NCBI RefSeq assembly: GCF_010183535.1
Contig: NC_071331.1
Span: 12,586,001 to 12,650,000, forward strand
DNA length: 64,000 bases
Origin: Caenorhabditis remanei
Lineage: Eukaryota; Nematoda; Chromadorea; Rhabditida; Rhabditidae
Direction of reading: 5' to 3'
This document shows positions 1-12,654 of the stretch, piece after piece. The notes under the pieces were generated by a model. It saw only the letters and a list, made by a program, of their open reading frames with translations, searched no databases and had not been told where the DNA came from. The stretch's first letter is position 1, and the number at the start of each line of letters is the position of its first letter. Both the position numbers and the translations under genes were made by a program.

Positions 1-28
1 ATTGCCAGTTAAATTGAGGTTTCCTTAC

Positions 29-1554
29 CAACACAACCATAGATACCACTGAAAGTGAAAACAATAATAATGAGCCCAGCGGCTCCACAGAGAATTGACA
101 AGAAAGCGATTCTCTCGTCTGGAGTGAAACAATAATATTCCAAAAGTCCTCCCAGTGAAGGATCCATCCACGTGCACTGATCAGTGTCATGGCTGAAAAT
201 GATTTGTAGGAAGGGCAATTGACTCGAGACTTACTTGACACTGTTCACATTTTGGTAGGAAATTGCAGCGAATACAATGACTGTAATTGAGATGAGAACT
301 CCAATTGTGTTTGAGAGATGGTAGAGGTTTGACTGTAACGTGGATAGGTCAAACAACATAAAAATTAACTGTGAAGCTAATCATCCTTAATTTGAAACAT
401 GACTTGGAATTTATATGTCAATATTAGGCTCGACAATTTCTAAAATTCAATTGATTGTTTACTCACCAAAATCGACTGTTTTTTGTACGAATTTCCATGA
501 GCTGTTGTCAACACAACTTGACTGGAAAGAATGAAAACTCCAGCAACGAATGAAACAATATAGCATACATTCTCATTTGAATTCACTGAATTCAATCCCA
601 ATCCACGTCCCCAAAGCATCCATGTGGAGATGATTGTCATTGCAATAGCTGGATATCTTGAGAAGAAGTAGCATAGTCTCTGATATCCCAGTGAAGTATT
701 ATTGAAAAGAGCAAGACGATCCACGTCAGCTGGTGTTTCTGGGATGATTGGATTGTTTGATCTGACACTTGTTGTTTCGAGACCTCCATTTGGAGTGATC
801 ATTCTTGGGGGTTGCAATCCAATGACTTCTGCAGTTGCTGGATATTCTGAGAATCGAATGAAATCTTCTCGATTATCAGCAGATGTAATAGCTCGTTCTC
901 TTATATAATCTCTGGCTGTTGTGTTGTAATCAGTGGCTGTATCCACGAATCTTGGAAGATTAGACACGTCGGTTCGAATTCTTAATGGAGTAGTTGAATA
1001 CCCACTTATTGGAAGATGTGCTCTTGGAGGTCTCTCTGATGTAGACGATAAAAGATTTGGGAGGTAAAAGGGACTGTCGATTTCCGATAAACGACGAGAT
1101 GGAAGATGATCAGTGATATATGTTGGTGAAGTGAGAACATCATTGCTTCGAGGGAGAGTTGAAGCATGAGCTGAAAGTTTGTTTCAGGTTTTAAGAAGAT
1201 CCCAGTGATGTAGATCTCTATTTCAAAACTGAAGGTGATCAAATGTATTTCATACTGATCAGAAATGATTTTGTTCTTATTGTTCATCGCTTTTGCGTAT
1301 TTCGAAAACCTCCACAAAAAAATAAAATTAGTACAAATCCAAAAACATTTTTTGTTTGACTGGAACTATTGCAGCCAGCGCCTAAAAAGTGAGTCACCAA
1401 TCACAATGACTCAAATTTTAACTCCCTCAAAATACTCACTAGTGATATAATGTGTTCCAGTGAGAGTTGCAGACGGTGGAGCAATTGCAATTCTTGGGAT
1501 TCGGATAGGTTGGGCTACCGTTGCCGAGTATGCTTGTCTGCTTCTTTCAGTCAT
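29..1554 (-). CDS. Four-span membrane protein, 3' end off the window
   Basis: I do not recognise this gene. Four exons join in phase: 1554-1440, 1170-467, 332-235 and 192-29. The last ends at a GTAAGG donor, so the gene continues left of the window. About 360 residues are visible. The first ~190 are Ser/Thr/Pro/Arg-rich with no membrane segment. Then come hydrophobic spans around IAMTIISTWMLWG, CYIVSFVAGVFILSS, IGVLISITVIVFAAI and FLSILCGAAGLIIIVF. The loop before the last span carries two Cys (QCTW and YYCF), giving a tetraspan or MARVEL-like topology with a long cytoplasmic N-terminus. ATG at 1554 opens the frame, and splice phase supports it. Function is unknown; the topology is inferred by eye. 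Confidence 0.75.
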
Positions 1555-2992
1555 TTTACCTATAATTTACACTTAATCAAGTTATGCAAATTCGAGTTCA
1601 TAATTTGAAAGTAATACACAAAGTTTGGAACTACAAATTGAAAATACAATCAAAAACCGAAGCTCGAAATCGACCACTACGCCTCGTAACAATCAACTGA
1701 TAAGTCGATTATTCGGCTGATAGTGAGAGGTAAGGCTGCAAAAGAAATAAGGAGAGAAAGAGCTGTACATACATACACACAAATAAAATGAAGCAACAAA
1801 ATGAAGAATTCAGACTGAAATGTACACATAAAAGCACTTGGGTAACAGAGGTGTACAGAGAGAAAAACTCAAATTTTTAAGAGATGAGTAGTCGAAAAAA
1901 GGTGTGAGAAGGTGGGGGTTGAGAGGGTGCTTGATAAGGAGTTTTGGAGGGTAAAAGGGGAGAAAAAGCAACAGAAAATGGGTGGTAATATTGGGAAACA
2001 TGGGAAGAATTGTTACGTGGCAGTGTTGTTGAAATGGTTCTATGAACATTTCGATAAGAACTCTTACGAATTGGATTTTTTACTGATGATGAAACCACTG
2101 GCAATAACCAAAAAACTTGAAGGGTAGCTACCCGATTCGTCTCAATCTGCTCTCATTCTCGCAATCCCAGCCTGACAGTTCCAACCCGTAAATGTTTTCT
2201 TAGTTTTGAACGTTCATCCTGGCCAAAATGTGACATCTTTTCTGATTCCGGCGGTTCTGATAAGAAATAGACCCAGAAATAAACATTTCTGTGTCAGAAA
2301 CTGAGAAGCATTTTGAATTTAACAAACCTTCATTTTTAATATTGTAATAACAGGGTAATCGTAAAACTCATGAGCTCGTCTTCAAAGAATGTGCAATATT
2401 ATCCACTTATTCGTTACAAATCTTCTTTAGTTTTCTCTGACGCATATAATTCCCATTAATTCTGTATCTTAAACTTGTAGCCAAAAGCTTATGCAGCATA
2501 GTTGTCCGGAATCCGGATTCCGGATTCCGAAATTCCGGAGTTCCGGGTTTTTTGACATTCCAGTTTCGGTTCTGGATTCCGGATTCTTCGTTTTCGGTTT
2601 TGATCCTCAAAAGTAGTTTTAAACCTTATTTATCATTAAAAACACTCGAAAAAATGACTTGGCCTTGAAAAATCATTCCAAATTCCGGATTGATTCCGAA
2701 ATTCCGGAATTCCGGGTATTTTCGTCATTCCGGTTCCGGATTCCGGATTTCGAAAATTTGATTCCGGTTCCGGAAAATGTAAAATCTCAGTCGGGTTCCG
2801 GATTCCGGATTCCGGAAATCAAAAAATGTCATTCCGTTATGCAGTGAGGGAATACTGAAAAATTGATATAACTTGTTGGTGACATGAAGTTACTGATTCT
2901 TCATTCAAAACACGTAATTGACATAACAATGAAACAGTAGAATATTTGAACCCGTTTCTAAATAATTTCCACAAGAATTGTAACAAATCAGA
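1555..2992. other. Intergenic region with no gene seen
   Basis: No coding exon with credible composition was found on either strand. The open frames near 1810-2130 overlap each other on both strands in a purine-rich tract and look accidental. The right part holds the TCCGGA repeat cluster described separately. The left part should contain the promoter of the membrane protein gene. Confidence 0.5.
2498..2835. repeat. TCCGGA-rich duplicated repeat
   Basis: Two blocks (about 2498-2595 and 2683-2835) are packed with the palindromic core TCCGGA in the context ATTCCGGATTCCGG. The blocks are imperfect direct copies of each other: both run from CCGAAATTCCGGA through TTCCGGGT, a CATTCC step and then GGATTCCGGATT. 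The sequence is readable on both strands because of the palindromic core. It looks like a dispersed or satellite-type repeat, not a regulatory site. Confidence 0.7.
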
Positions 2993-4901
2993 CTAGAATT
3001 TAACAACAGTGACTCCTCGTTTGAAACTCGTACTCCGTTCAGCTGACTTGATTGGGAATACTGCTTTAATACAAGGCATGTAAGTTGAAATCTGTTCAGT
3101 GAGCAGTCGACGATATTCTTCACTTCGGAAGAAGCAGACGTAGGCGTTTTGAGAGTAAGCAGCCATTGCTGGGATTACCTGTAAATAGATCTAGTTTAAC
3201 GGAAGCACCCTGTTTTGGAACCTTCGAAAATCAAAGATAGGAAATTGAAAGATCTGTGTTAATCACTTCCTATTCAACCCCCTCACAATGAGACTCACAA
3301 CTCGTAAATCATATTTTCGTCTTCCTGATTCTCTGACAAATTCAATTGAAACTAATCCAACTTGTCAATCATTTCTTTGCAACACGCACGTGTATCAGTC
3401 TACTACGTCTCTCTACTAGACTGAAATATCAATAATGACTCACGTTGTAATTATGTACAAGAGCAATATACTCTGGATTCACTTTCAGAACAGATACCAA
3501 CGTGGCGAGTCCCGTGGAGAAGAATCGAGTGAACAGGAAGATAACAATGAGAACTTTCAGGGTTCGCAGTGCTTTTTTCTCAATCAGGCGAATGTCTGAT
3601 GAATTGCGACGCACTGAAAGAATTGAATTTCCTGTTGGTCGAGAACTTTGCAATAAAACTAACTCACTTTTAATGGATAATAATCCGAGTGCACCCGAAT
3701 AAAATATAACAGTCAGAAAAGAGAAAGTGAGCATTATCTCATACCAACATTCACGGACAGATGGAACCATTGATGAGGGGGGATTGCACATCTGAAATTA
3801 GTTGAATAACTTCATAAATTACCGTCTTTGCAATGCCATTAAAACAGAAGAGTACACAAAAGATATTGAAACTACAGTGAAACAGGAAAAAATCTTACCA
3901 AAATTTCCGAATTATCAAGAAGTATTTTTGCAGATGTAGCTATTCCGATTGCATAGCAAACTGGTAGAAAAAACAAGAAAGGTAGATACCAAGACAAATT
4001 GAAGTTCCTATACTTGAATGGTATGGCTACTGCTAAAAACAGATCCAGAGATAATATACAAATAGTTCCAGTCTGCAGACAATGCGCTAGTATCACTGGA
4101 AACGTGGTGTGAAAACAAACGTTTCGGAAAATACGGTAAGAGAAGAATGTGGCTGCAAATTATTTAAATTGCAATAAGCAATAACCGTCAAAAGGCTTAC
4201 CAAGAATACCGTATCCCATGTTTATAAGCTCGAAGATTAAGCAGATAGTGTGGAAAAACGCAAGTGCGAGCATTATACATCCTGGAAATTGAGATCATTA
4301 GTGAGTCGCAGAGGTTTTATTTTCTAGTTTATCCAGACTTTTGATGTTGGAATTTTTTAGATGTTTGAACCTTGTAAAACAGAATATGTATTTCGATAAA
4401 GTTTGAATCGATCTGAATACTAGGATAAAGGAAAAGATAATGAAGCTACAGTACCTCTTGAGACTACCAGGAAATTGTTCACTATTTTCACATCTATGTA
4501 TCTGGAATCTCAAGAGACTAGTTTGGCAAAATTGATATATGAAGCTGCTGGAAACATATGACAACAAATCTATCAACGCTTATACGTTTAAAACTGCAAA
4601 TTACTGCATCTATAAAAATTTATGAGCACCTTCGGAACTTCTGTATCTCTTGGAACTGGATAATTAATTTTTATACAGTTCATTATCAAACCGTTTTAGC
4701 TTAGAGTTCAGTTTATTTTTATACAAATCACAATTGTTCACAACAAAAAAACTTACCAAAATTGGACCGCAGCATCTTGTTTCTCAGTAACACAACAATC
4801 AAATTAACATTTCCAAATAATCCGAAAACTTCAAAGAAAAGAACAATTGAATAAATAGCAATTCGATGCATTCTGTATTCTTCTTCTGTACTCATTACCA
4901 T
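2993..4901 (-). CDS. SRSX-like seven-transmembrane chemoreceptor
   Basis: Six exons join in phase: 4901-4757, 4281-4201, 4152-3899, 3791-3668, 3613-3444 and 3178-2993, giving 319 residues. The layout is that of nematode serpentine receptors. TM1 has FGLFGNVNLIVVLLRNK, with the GN and following basic loop typical of the SRSX family. Later come LQTGTICILSLDLFLAVAIP in TM3 (a degenerate DRY region), MCNPPSS before TM5 and RLIEKKALRTLK before TM6. SRSX is my best family match; SRBC or SRV are alternatives. A second Met six bases downstream (4895) aligns with the start of the neighbouring paralog. The expected role is a chemosensory G-protein-coupled receptor in neuron cilia. The paralog at 6459-7687 shares the exon structure. 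Confidence 0.75.
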
Positions 4902-6458
4902 TGAAAGTTGAAATTGAGAGAGAAAAACATTTAAAAAACGAAAGAAAAAGCGAATACCACCAGACAAACAAGAATGGGGGCGGAGTCTTGAAGTAATGAA
5001 GTTTATCTAGGTTGGGTGGTGGACAGAGGGGAATTAAACATGAATGAAATGAGGGGACGTAGAACAGAAATGAGAAAATGGATTCACTTGTTGATGTATT
5101 TTACGTGAAAATAAAGAAATTAGATGCTTGTTCCGGAAATACGAGGAGTTGAAAAAACGAAAGAGTAGAGGAGGAGGCGGAGCGAATTGTAGAGACACTA
5201 ATGAGATGTTGCAATGATTTATGCTTTCAAAAAAAAAGGAAGTATCCCGACGGAATGGTGATCTGATATTTGTCAAAGCATTGGAACAGCAAGTTAACTG
5301 TCAGATATGTATTTCTTTTGGAATTCATAAAGAAGTGCTAATTTATGAAAAAACATTCTTTAAATCTCTACAGTACTTCTTCACACATATATGTTATTTT
5401 CAGTATAGAACTTTATGCGAAACGTAGTGCAAGTCTAGCAGAGGTACGTGGAAAAAAATACAAATAGAACTTGGAATTTCAGAGAACTCCGAAGAGTTCT
5501 TCACTGCGAAAGAAAGAAATTTCGTTGCAGAAATTTATTTTTAGAAATGAGAAGTTCATAATAGTGGGACGTCTGCTGTAATCTCAAGAAACTTCGCTTT
5601 TGCTCACGAGGGGATCTTGGCCACGGGATCGTTCAGTATTGTTTGAAAGCCAACTTGGAAAATATGTAATGTGTTACTGATTAGCTTTGTTATTTGTAGC
5701 CTAATTATAAAAAATTCAGTAAATCTCTGAACATCAGTTCCATGCTAGACACGTTCTGTTTTTTTCATTATACACAACATGAATCATTTATGATTTCTAA
5801 CATGTTTTGTGGATAATCTTCTTAGATTCATATAACAACAGTAAAAACCCCGACGACTGAAACAACGTGATTAGTAAATTCATAAAACAGGTTCCTGGAA
5901 ACTGTAAATACTCCATTGACGATATCTTTTGATAGATATGTAGCACGAGCTCTAACTAAGCTTGAAGTGTGGGAATTTATTTGACAGAACGTAACTCGAC
6001 TTCAAAAAACGCACACTAACAGATACGGCAGTAAATTTGATCGGTGTGGAGTTATTTATACCATGGAGTTAATAAGTTTTTAACATTTCTGAAAATTCCT
6101 AAATGATTTATTCCGCCTGCCTACTCTGTCTGGCATTTCTTTGTAGAACTGTTTTTAAATCAAAAGTCACAAAAAGATTTATATAATTTTCTGTCTCATA
6201 CCAAAACGAATCTACTCTTTCGAAATTACCAAGAACTTGATTACTTAGAATTCAAAAAACAAAACAACAATCTGGTTTCAGTGGGTGTTACAATGCGAAT
6301 TCTGCTGAAAATTGAAAACAGACTGACGATTTATTCGAAGAAATATGAGATTGGAACAATATAAAATAAAAATTGTAAATATTTTTAACCTGTTCAATAG
6401 ATAAAACCTGTAAAATAAAGAATTGAAACATCTAAACCCTAAATCTTAAAACTAAATA
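4902..6458. other. Intergenic region between two receptor paralogs
   Basis: I see no credible gene. The plus-strand frame 5221-5427 and minus-strand frame 5034-5276 lack splice partners and have random-looking composition. The stretch should hold the promoter of the receptor at 2993-4901 and the 3' end of the one at 6459-7687. Confidence 0.5.
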
Positions 6459-7687
6459 TCAATTGTCGTTTAAATTATTCTGTTGTTTCGATTTTGATTT
6501 GAGTCGAGGTTTGAATGGTTTCGTTGTAATGATTGACACTGCAGAAAGATGCCATTGTTGCCCTTCGATACTCGATTCTCCTGATAGTTTTGGCAGAATA
6601 TTGACTAGTTTCGGATGAATTTTCGAAATTTGTTCGCTGAGTAACAAGCGATATTCAGAGCTTCGATAATAGCACACATAGGCATTTTGAGAATATGCGA
6701 CGATTTGGGCAAGAACCTGAACTGATAATAATTTCATGGGAACAGTTGATTATCAAAGTTCAAATGACATCTTTAAAGAACGAACATTATAATTCTGAAC
6801 CAACGCGACAATTTCCTTGTCCACTCCAACTGCAATCAACACACTTGCTATCGTAATTGTGATAAATCGAAACATCACAAATAGAAATATAAGATATTTC
6901 AGAGTTTTCAACGCTTTCCTCTCGACATATCGAATATCAGAGTTGTGACGATGTGCCTTGTAGTAGATCAAAACCAGTGCAATAGTATAGAAGACAACTG
7001 TGAGAATTGTGAAGACCATCATGAAGTAATACCATTGAGCTTGCACAATTGGATGGAGAGCTGACGGCGGATTACACATCTGAGCTGAAATATTGTTAAG
7101 AAAGAGATGAGTTCAACTCACTGGAAGTGTCTCGTCATCTAGATAAATGTAACCAAATATAACAGCCGTAGAACCATAGACAACTGGAAAAAAGAATAGC
7201 AAAGAAAAGTAGATTGGAATATTGAAATGTCGACTTTTCAGTGGAAAAATAATAGTAATCAATAGATCCAAAGATAGAATCCACATTGTTCCGGTTTGCA
7301 TTGAATTGAGAAATATATAAGGGAACACCGCTTTGAAACAGACACCACGAAGAATTTTGTAGGTGTAGAATGTTGCTGAAAATGAAATGTTTGCATGGAA
7401 TCAGATCTTCTAGACTAACCAGCAATACTGAAACTCATATCAACTAATTCATAGAGAAGACATAGGGTATGTATTGTTGCAAGAGTGGCTAGAATACATC
7501 CTGAAAATGTGTAAAGGGAGATTTTAATTGTATATTCGAATAACTCACCATACTTAGTCCTCAACGACTTCTTCCTAATTGTCAAAACTACTAAATTAAT
7601 ATTTCCGAATAATCCGAAAAATTCAAAAAATAAAACAAAGCAATAGATGATTGTTCGATGAATTTGATATGTTTCTTCTGAGAGCAT
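6459..7687 (-). CDS. SRSX-like seven-transmembrane chemoreceptor, paralog 2
   Basis: Five exons join in phase: 7687-7549, 7500-7420, 7375-7122, 7079-6786 and 6716-6459, giving 341 residues. Family landmarks match the left neighbour: FGLFGNINLVVLTIRKKSLR in TM1, a C-I-L start to TM2, MQTGTMWILSLDLL in TM3, MCNPPSA before TM5, and YVERKALKTLK before TM6. The start MLSEETYQIHR aligns with MSTEEEYRMHR of the paralog. It lies just after TCTTTTAG, a plausible spliced-leader acceptor. An upstream in-frame ATG at 7705 is an alternative. The C-terminal tail is longer and Lys/Asn/Gln-rich. The inferred role is chemosensation; the ligand is unknown. Confidence 0.75.
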
Positions 7688-7705
7688 TTGAACTAAAAGA
7701 GGCAT

Positions 7706-8699
7706 CAATTAACGGGGAAATTGGGTTGACGGAGAGAAGAAAAAGTAAGAATAGAAATGAGAAGAAGAGCTTACTAATTGGAATTTGAGTGGGGGAGTGG
7801 GAAGTGAAAAATGAGAGAAAAGGGTGGATCAATTTGGAAAAGAAATTGCAGTCAGGTCTTAATGAATCACTAATTTCTTCTATGAATAAACAGAAGGGAC
7901 AAATAGATACTTCAAAGTGTTCTCTTACTTGTCATTTTGAATTTGAGAAAAAGAATCGGAAGCAGTTACTAGTGGTGATAAGGATATAAAAAACAAGCAA
8001 TTCTAGGTAGAACAATCTCAATAATAAATATTTAAATTAATCAAATCAAACTATAACACCGTCTTTAAAAATGTGATAAGCCGTTCTTTGCCGTCCAAGG
8101 TTTTTATTTCCGTATTTGACTTCATTATTCAGGAAAGCAGACCCGAAAATAAGTATAGACAAACACCGAAATCAAGGGAAGTATAAGGTTTTTTAGCAGA
8201 ATTCCGCGAATTTCGATCATTTGTTGTATTTTTTGTCGAAATAAACAGCTTATCCTGAATAATCAGACACAAAGTGGGCTTGTAACTCCTTTGTCTACTC
8301 GAAAAACGTAATTTTATGATCTTTTCCGAAAATTGAATCTCCGGCTCACAAAGGAGACCTGAATAGGCGTAATTAGAGTCTGAATCACATGTGATCAATT
8401 TGTAGTCACGTAAATCTTTGTACTTATTTCGGTTCTGTGTCACCTAGGAGGATCGGCACGTTTCAGAAGAGATCGCACACTTTTGACGATCGAAAATGCT
8501 TTCGGAACATTTGGATTGAGAGACTCAAAGCGAGGGATTGAATTTTTGAAAAAGGGTTATTGACTTAATTGGAACTAACAACTTTTGACTTCAATTATCG
8601 ATGAAAACTTGGGAAAATGAATTTATTTATTTGGTTGTAAAAATTGTCAGTCTGAGAATGATCGCTTGGTAAGAGTTTTACAAAAAATTTATTTTTAAA
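7706..8699. other. Intergenic region with no gene seen
   Basis: A minus-strand open frame at 8129-8443 (about 104 codons) has no ATG-led context, splice partners or recognisable motif. I do not call it. TTTATTTT at 8688-8693 reads as AATAAA on the minus strand and fits the poly(A) signal of the SRD gene ending at 8700. Confidence 0.5.
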
Positions 8700-9815
8700 T
8701 CAGCCAATAACATGAATGTGACTGGTATAATTATGAGGTGTAGAAGACGTTTCAGCTGGTTCCACATGTGCCATTTTGAAAAATGAGTGTTTGATGAATT
8801 TGCGATATGGAGTTACAAAAATAAATGAGGCGAGAGGGGATAGAAATGGGATTAACAAGAAAGAGGAAAATGTAAAATATTCTAGAGCTGGATGATTGTA
8901 GATTCCGAATTGTCCGATTGCATATGAAGCCACACTGAATAGATAGAAACCAGGAATAGCCGCTTGGTAGGTTAGAGCCTGAAAATTAAATCTGATTGTT
9001 TTAGATTTCGTTTTCAATTGAGAAACTCACCATTAAAAGTTGTGAATGCAAGTTTCTAGTGTCCTTTGTTATATTGACTCCTTGAAAACTGAGTCTCGAT
9101 ATAATTTTTCTTCTCAAAATGAGGATGCAAATGTAGACAGGAGTGATGGGTAAAGTCATATGAAGGATTGTGTAGAGTGCAGAGAAGCAGAGGATATTTT
9201 TTGTTCCAGTTACAGTATGCCCTGTCAAATTGTATGATGGAAAAGCTTCTTTCAGAATATCTCTGATTTCTTCTGGATCATCTTGGGCCCAGAGGAATGA
9301 GACCCATTGGAGTAGCGAAGGTAAGTAGATTACTAGAAGAATAAAAACGAGAATATGACGAGTTGGAGCCGGTTTATAGAGAATGTAGCAACGATAAGAG
9401 AAGGAAAGAAGCAGTGACCAGAGGGAATGGGATAGGAAATGAAGCATCAGGCTGTATCTGAAAATAAAATTTATTGTTTCGATGATAACATTAAGACAAG
9501 GAACTAGCACAGAATACATTGTAGAAGTATGCTAACTTACGCAACATAACAAGTCCTCGGTCCAAAATGACTACAGTATCCATTTGAAACGTATGCCAGT
9601 GTCAGTCCAGTTGGGATTAGTCTTTGTTGAACAAAGAAATCAAACATGCAAGCAAAGAAATCAGTGACTGCGAAGTTAACAATCAACGTGGCATATGACT
9701 TGATGACACGAGGAGTTTGAAACAAAGCCATGTATGCCAACAGTACGTTGAACAGCATTCCAAGGATTGCGATGATTGCATGAGCGTAAGAGAAGATGAT
9801 AGAGAAATCAATCAT
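8700..9815 (-). CDS. SRD-family chemoreceptor
   Basis: Three exons join in phase: 9815-9541, 9457-9031 and 8978-8700, giving 326 residues. SRD landmarks are clear: VIKSYATLIVNFAVTDFFAC in TM2, the FFVQQRLIP motif, SNGYCSHFGPRTCYVAYS before TM3, and SLMLHFLSHSLWSLLLSF in TM3. TM7 is followed by SFIFVTPYRKF. The start Met (MIDFSII) lies two bases after an ATATTTCAG acceptor, consistent with spliced-leader addition; the ORF could otherwise be extended upstream through that site. Predicted role is a ciliary chemosensory GPCR with seven membrane spans. The middle exon is 427 bases, exactly as in the SRD paralogs at 11590-12654 and 36715-37883. Confidence 0.88.
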
Positions 9816-11589
9816 TTCTGAAATATTAAAATTCATTGCTTTATTAGGAATTGGAAAAATAAGAAGTCAGTAAACTGAAAAATTGAAGACAAAGTTTTTA
9901 TGGCGTACAAAGTAAAACAGCGGATGACAATTGTTCCAAGAGTTTCTAACGACGTCTGAGTACTATAAAAGTGTAATACTCGAACCAGTTTGAATATAGA
10001 AAACACAGATTTCACAAAACCAGTTTTTTTCCAAATTTGGGTAAATTTGAGAATAAAACCTCGATGTCACAAAAAGAAACGAAACTATTTTGTACATGTT
10101 GACGCTTTTAAATTTTTCTAGAAATACCTGGAAAACTCATTTGATGCTATTGAAAAGATACATGTTATTGGATATCAATGGATCAGACGCTGATGTTTCA
10201 TTCCATTGAGAAAAATATCCTGGAGCAATGAAACGGTCATGGTGAGAACTAGATTGTAGTTGTAAATTATTTAAATTTTCCATGTTAACCTTCATAATTA
10301 TTCAATTAATGACAATCGCCTAGACTTAAAAAGCGATGCTAAACTCTTTACAATCAAAACACAAATTTCGAGAGGAATAATTCTTCTCAAAATCCTGAAT
10401 AGGCACGTAAAGTAATAAATAAAGGTGGTAAAGCTACCTTCGTCTTTATATACAAACCGCACTGAATAGTATTTCTTATGAGTAATTCTCCTTTCCGAGA
10501 AAACATCATTCACTCGGTGGTCCCACGGAACATTCCCGATTCTTCATCAATAGAGACTTGATTGTCAGTAGTACAAGGTGACACAACATGATCAATGAAA
10601 AGTATATATCTTTACTCGAAAATATTTGGAATTAATTCGAAGTAATTATCAAACCCATTGAAAAAGGTTATTGGAAGAGGTACTAAGAAATCCAGAGATC
10701 TAGGTCATTCTTTAAAAAGTCTAGAATTTTGGTCATTGGTTGTTCCGTTCATACTCCACAAATTAGAGATGATCTGGATTCAGTCAATCGAAAAACTATT
10801 TGCATACCTCAAATATCTGAAACACAAAAAGTAATGAAGACATTGTTAAGGAACGAAAGTTCAAACACAGTTTCCAATAACCAAAGAATTCAGTGGTCGC
10901 AAGCACACTACAACTACAAAACAACTACAAATGAGCTTAGTATTAAAAACCGACTGAACCCAAAACTTAAGGATTCATAAGGCTGATGATTTATCCCAGT
11001 TTTTATACGATTTCTTCTAATCCTTCCTTCCTTTTGTTCTTTAGATTATATTGTTCGATCACCCGCCTCTAAAGGCATTGCTTTCATTTACATACTGACT
11101 AAGATCGGTCGTTTTTTTCGCTTTTGAGCTCCTTAAGTGAGCAAACTCATTATAGATTTGAGGAATATCCATTTGGAGAGAATGATCATTGTTTGAATAG
11201 GATCAGAGTGAGAATGTGATAAAGATTAGTTATATAGATAGTTGGATGGAATGGGTACACTGTAACTTTCTGATAACTCTAAGATCTCTTTTTTAAAGCT
11301 TTAAGGTTTTAAACGAGGATCATTATCTTTTTCTCACAGCGAAGAAAAACTGTCTGTGCTCGATTTATTATTCAATTAATTTCCTTATTCTGTAAGTTCT
11401 CTGGTACAGTTCGGAAAATCAGTCTTTTTAGAGTTCGGAAAATCAGTCTTTATTTAAATAATGGGCAGATTATATTGAGGAAGTGTTAGTGTCTGTAAAA
11501 AGAATAAGGATGTACTATTGAGATAAAAGGAAATCATTGAACAAAAGATCTAATAAATTTACTGAAATTAGTCATCTTTTCATTATCAG
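9816..11589. other. Intergenic region between two SRD genes
   Basis: No coding exon recognised. The plus-strand frame at 10729-10980 and minus-strand frame at 10298-10513 look accidental. A 20-base direct repeat sits at 11408-11451. The promoter of the SRD gene at 8700-9815 should lie here. Confidence 0.5.
11408..11451. repeat. Short tandem duplication
   Basis: The 20-base string beginning AGTTCGGAAAATCAG occurs twice, at 11408-11427 and 11432-11451, a 24-base period. It is a simple local duplication with no sign of function. Confidence 0.9.
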
Positions 11590-12654
11590 CTATGCACCGA
11601 TAGTTATCATGGAATTGGTGTGCAGTCGAGCTCTGGACACTTCATTTGACTTCTCTCCTTTGATAATTTTCAAAACAAATCGTTTGTAAGGAGTGACATA
11701 AATGAGAGAAGATAATGGTGTCAAAATGGGTACAATGAGAAAACACGTGAAAATTGAGAACTCGATTATTGGATGGGACCATATTCCAAATTGGGCGATG
11801 AAATAAAAAATAACTCCGAGAAGATAGAACACTGGAATTGTCGCTTGGAAGGTGAGAGCCTAAAAGAGAAAAGTAAAACTTCGAAAACGAATTCTCTCCA
11901 CATACCCGTAGAAGCTGTGCATGTAAGTTCCTTGTTGCCTTCGTGATATCGATTCCTTTGTAGGTCAACTGCTTAACTATCTTCCTTCTCAGGACCCATA
12001 TTCCAATTGAAATCGGTGTACTCAACACACTCATATGGATTATTGCGAACATGGCAGCAAACTTTGTTGTGTCAACCGATCCAGTTATTATGAGACCCGA
12101 TAAATTATAATTGGGAAATTGAGATTTTAGCGCTTTCCGAACAATCTCTGGGTCAGTATGATCTAGAAGAAGAGAAACCATCATGATGAACGAAGGAATG
12201 TAGACAATGAGAATTGAGAGTTGGAGCATCCATCGACTTGGTTCTTCACGGAGCATCACGTAGTAGCGATAGGCAAATGCAAGGAACAGAAGCCAGAGAG
12301 AGTGGGAATAGAAGTGAAGCATTATTCCGTATCTGAATAGTTTATTTGAAGTGAGAGTCTGAAATAGCTGACTTACATATCAAAACACATTTCAGGTCCT
12401 GACTTGACACATGGTCCGTATGAAATATAGAACAGGTTGAAACCAGATGGAATCATTCTTTGTTGGATTAAAAAGTCAGATACACATGCTCCGACATTCG
12501 TTAATGCAACATTTACGACAATAATTGAATACGTTTTTATTAGAGATGGACTATGGAATATTGCCACGTAGCAGAGGAGAAAGTTGAAAAAACAACCGAT
12601 CATAAAGCAGACGGTATGTGTTATTTTGAAAATCAATACCAGATAAGGAAGCAT
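11590..12654 (-). CDS. SRD-family chemoreceptor
   Basis: Three exons join in phase: 12654-12377, 12332-11906 and 11859-11590, giving 324 residues. The landmarks parallel the neighbour: LIKTYSIIVVNVALTN in TM2, FLIQQRMIPSGF, SYGPCVKSGPEMCFDIYG, IMLHFYSHSLWLLFLAFAYR, then LIYVTPYKRFV after TM7. ATG 12654 precedes the first hydrophobic span directly, which is usual for SRD proteins. The middle exon is again 427 bases. It is a tandem paralog of 8700-9815, in the same orientation, 1.8 kb away. Confidence 0.88.

Noticed and set aside
8129..8443. 104-codon minus-strand frame
   Set aside because: No splice partners, no recognisable motif, and random composition in an intergenic region.
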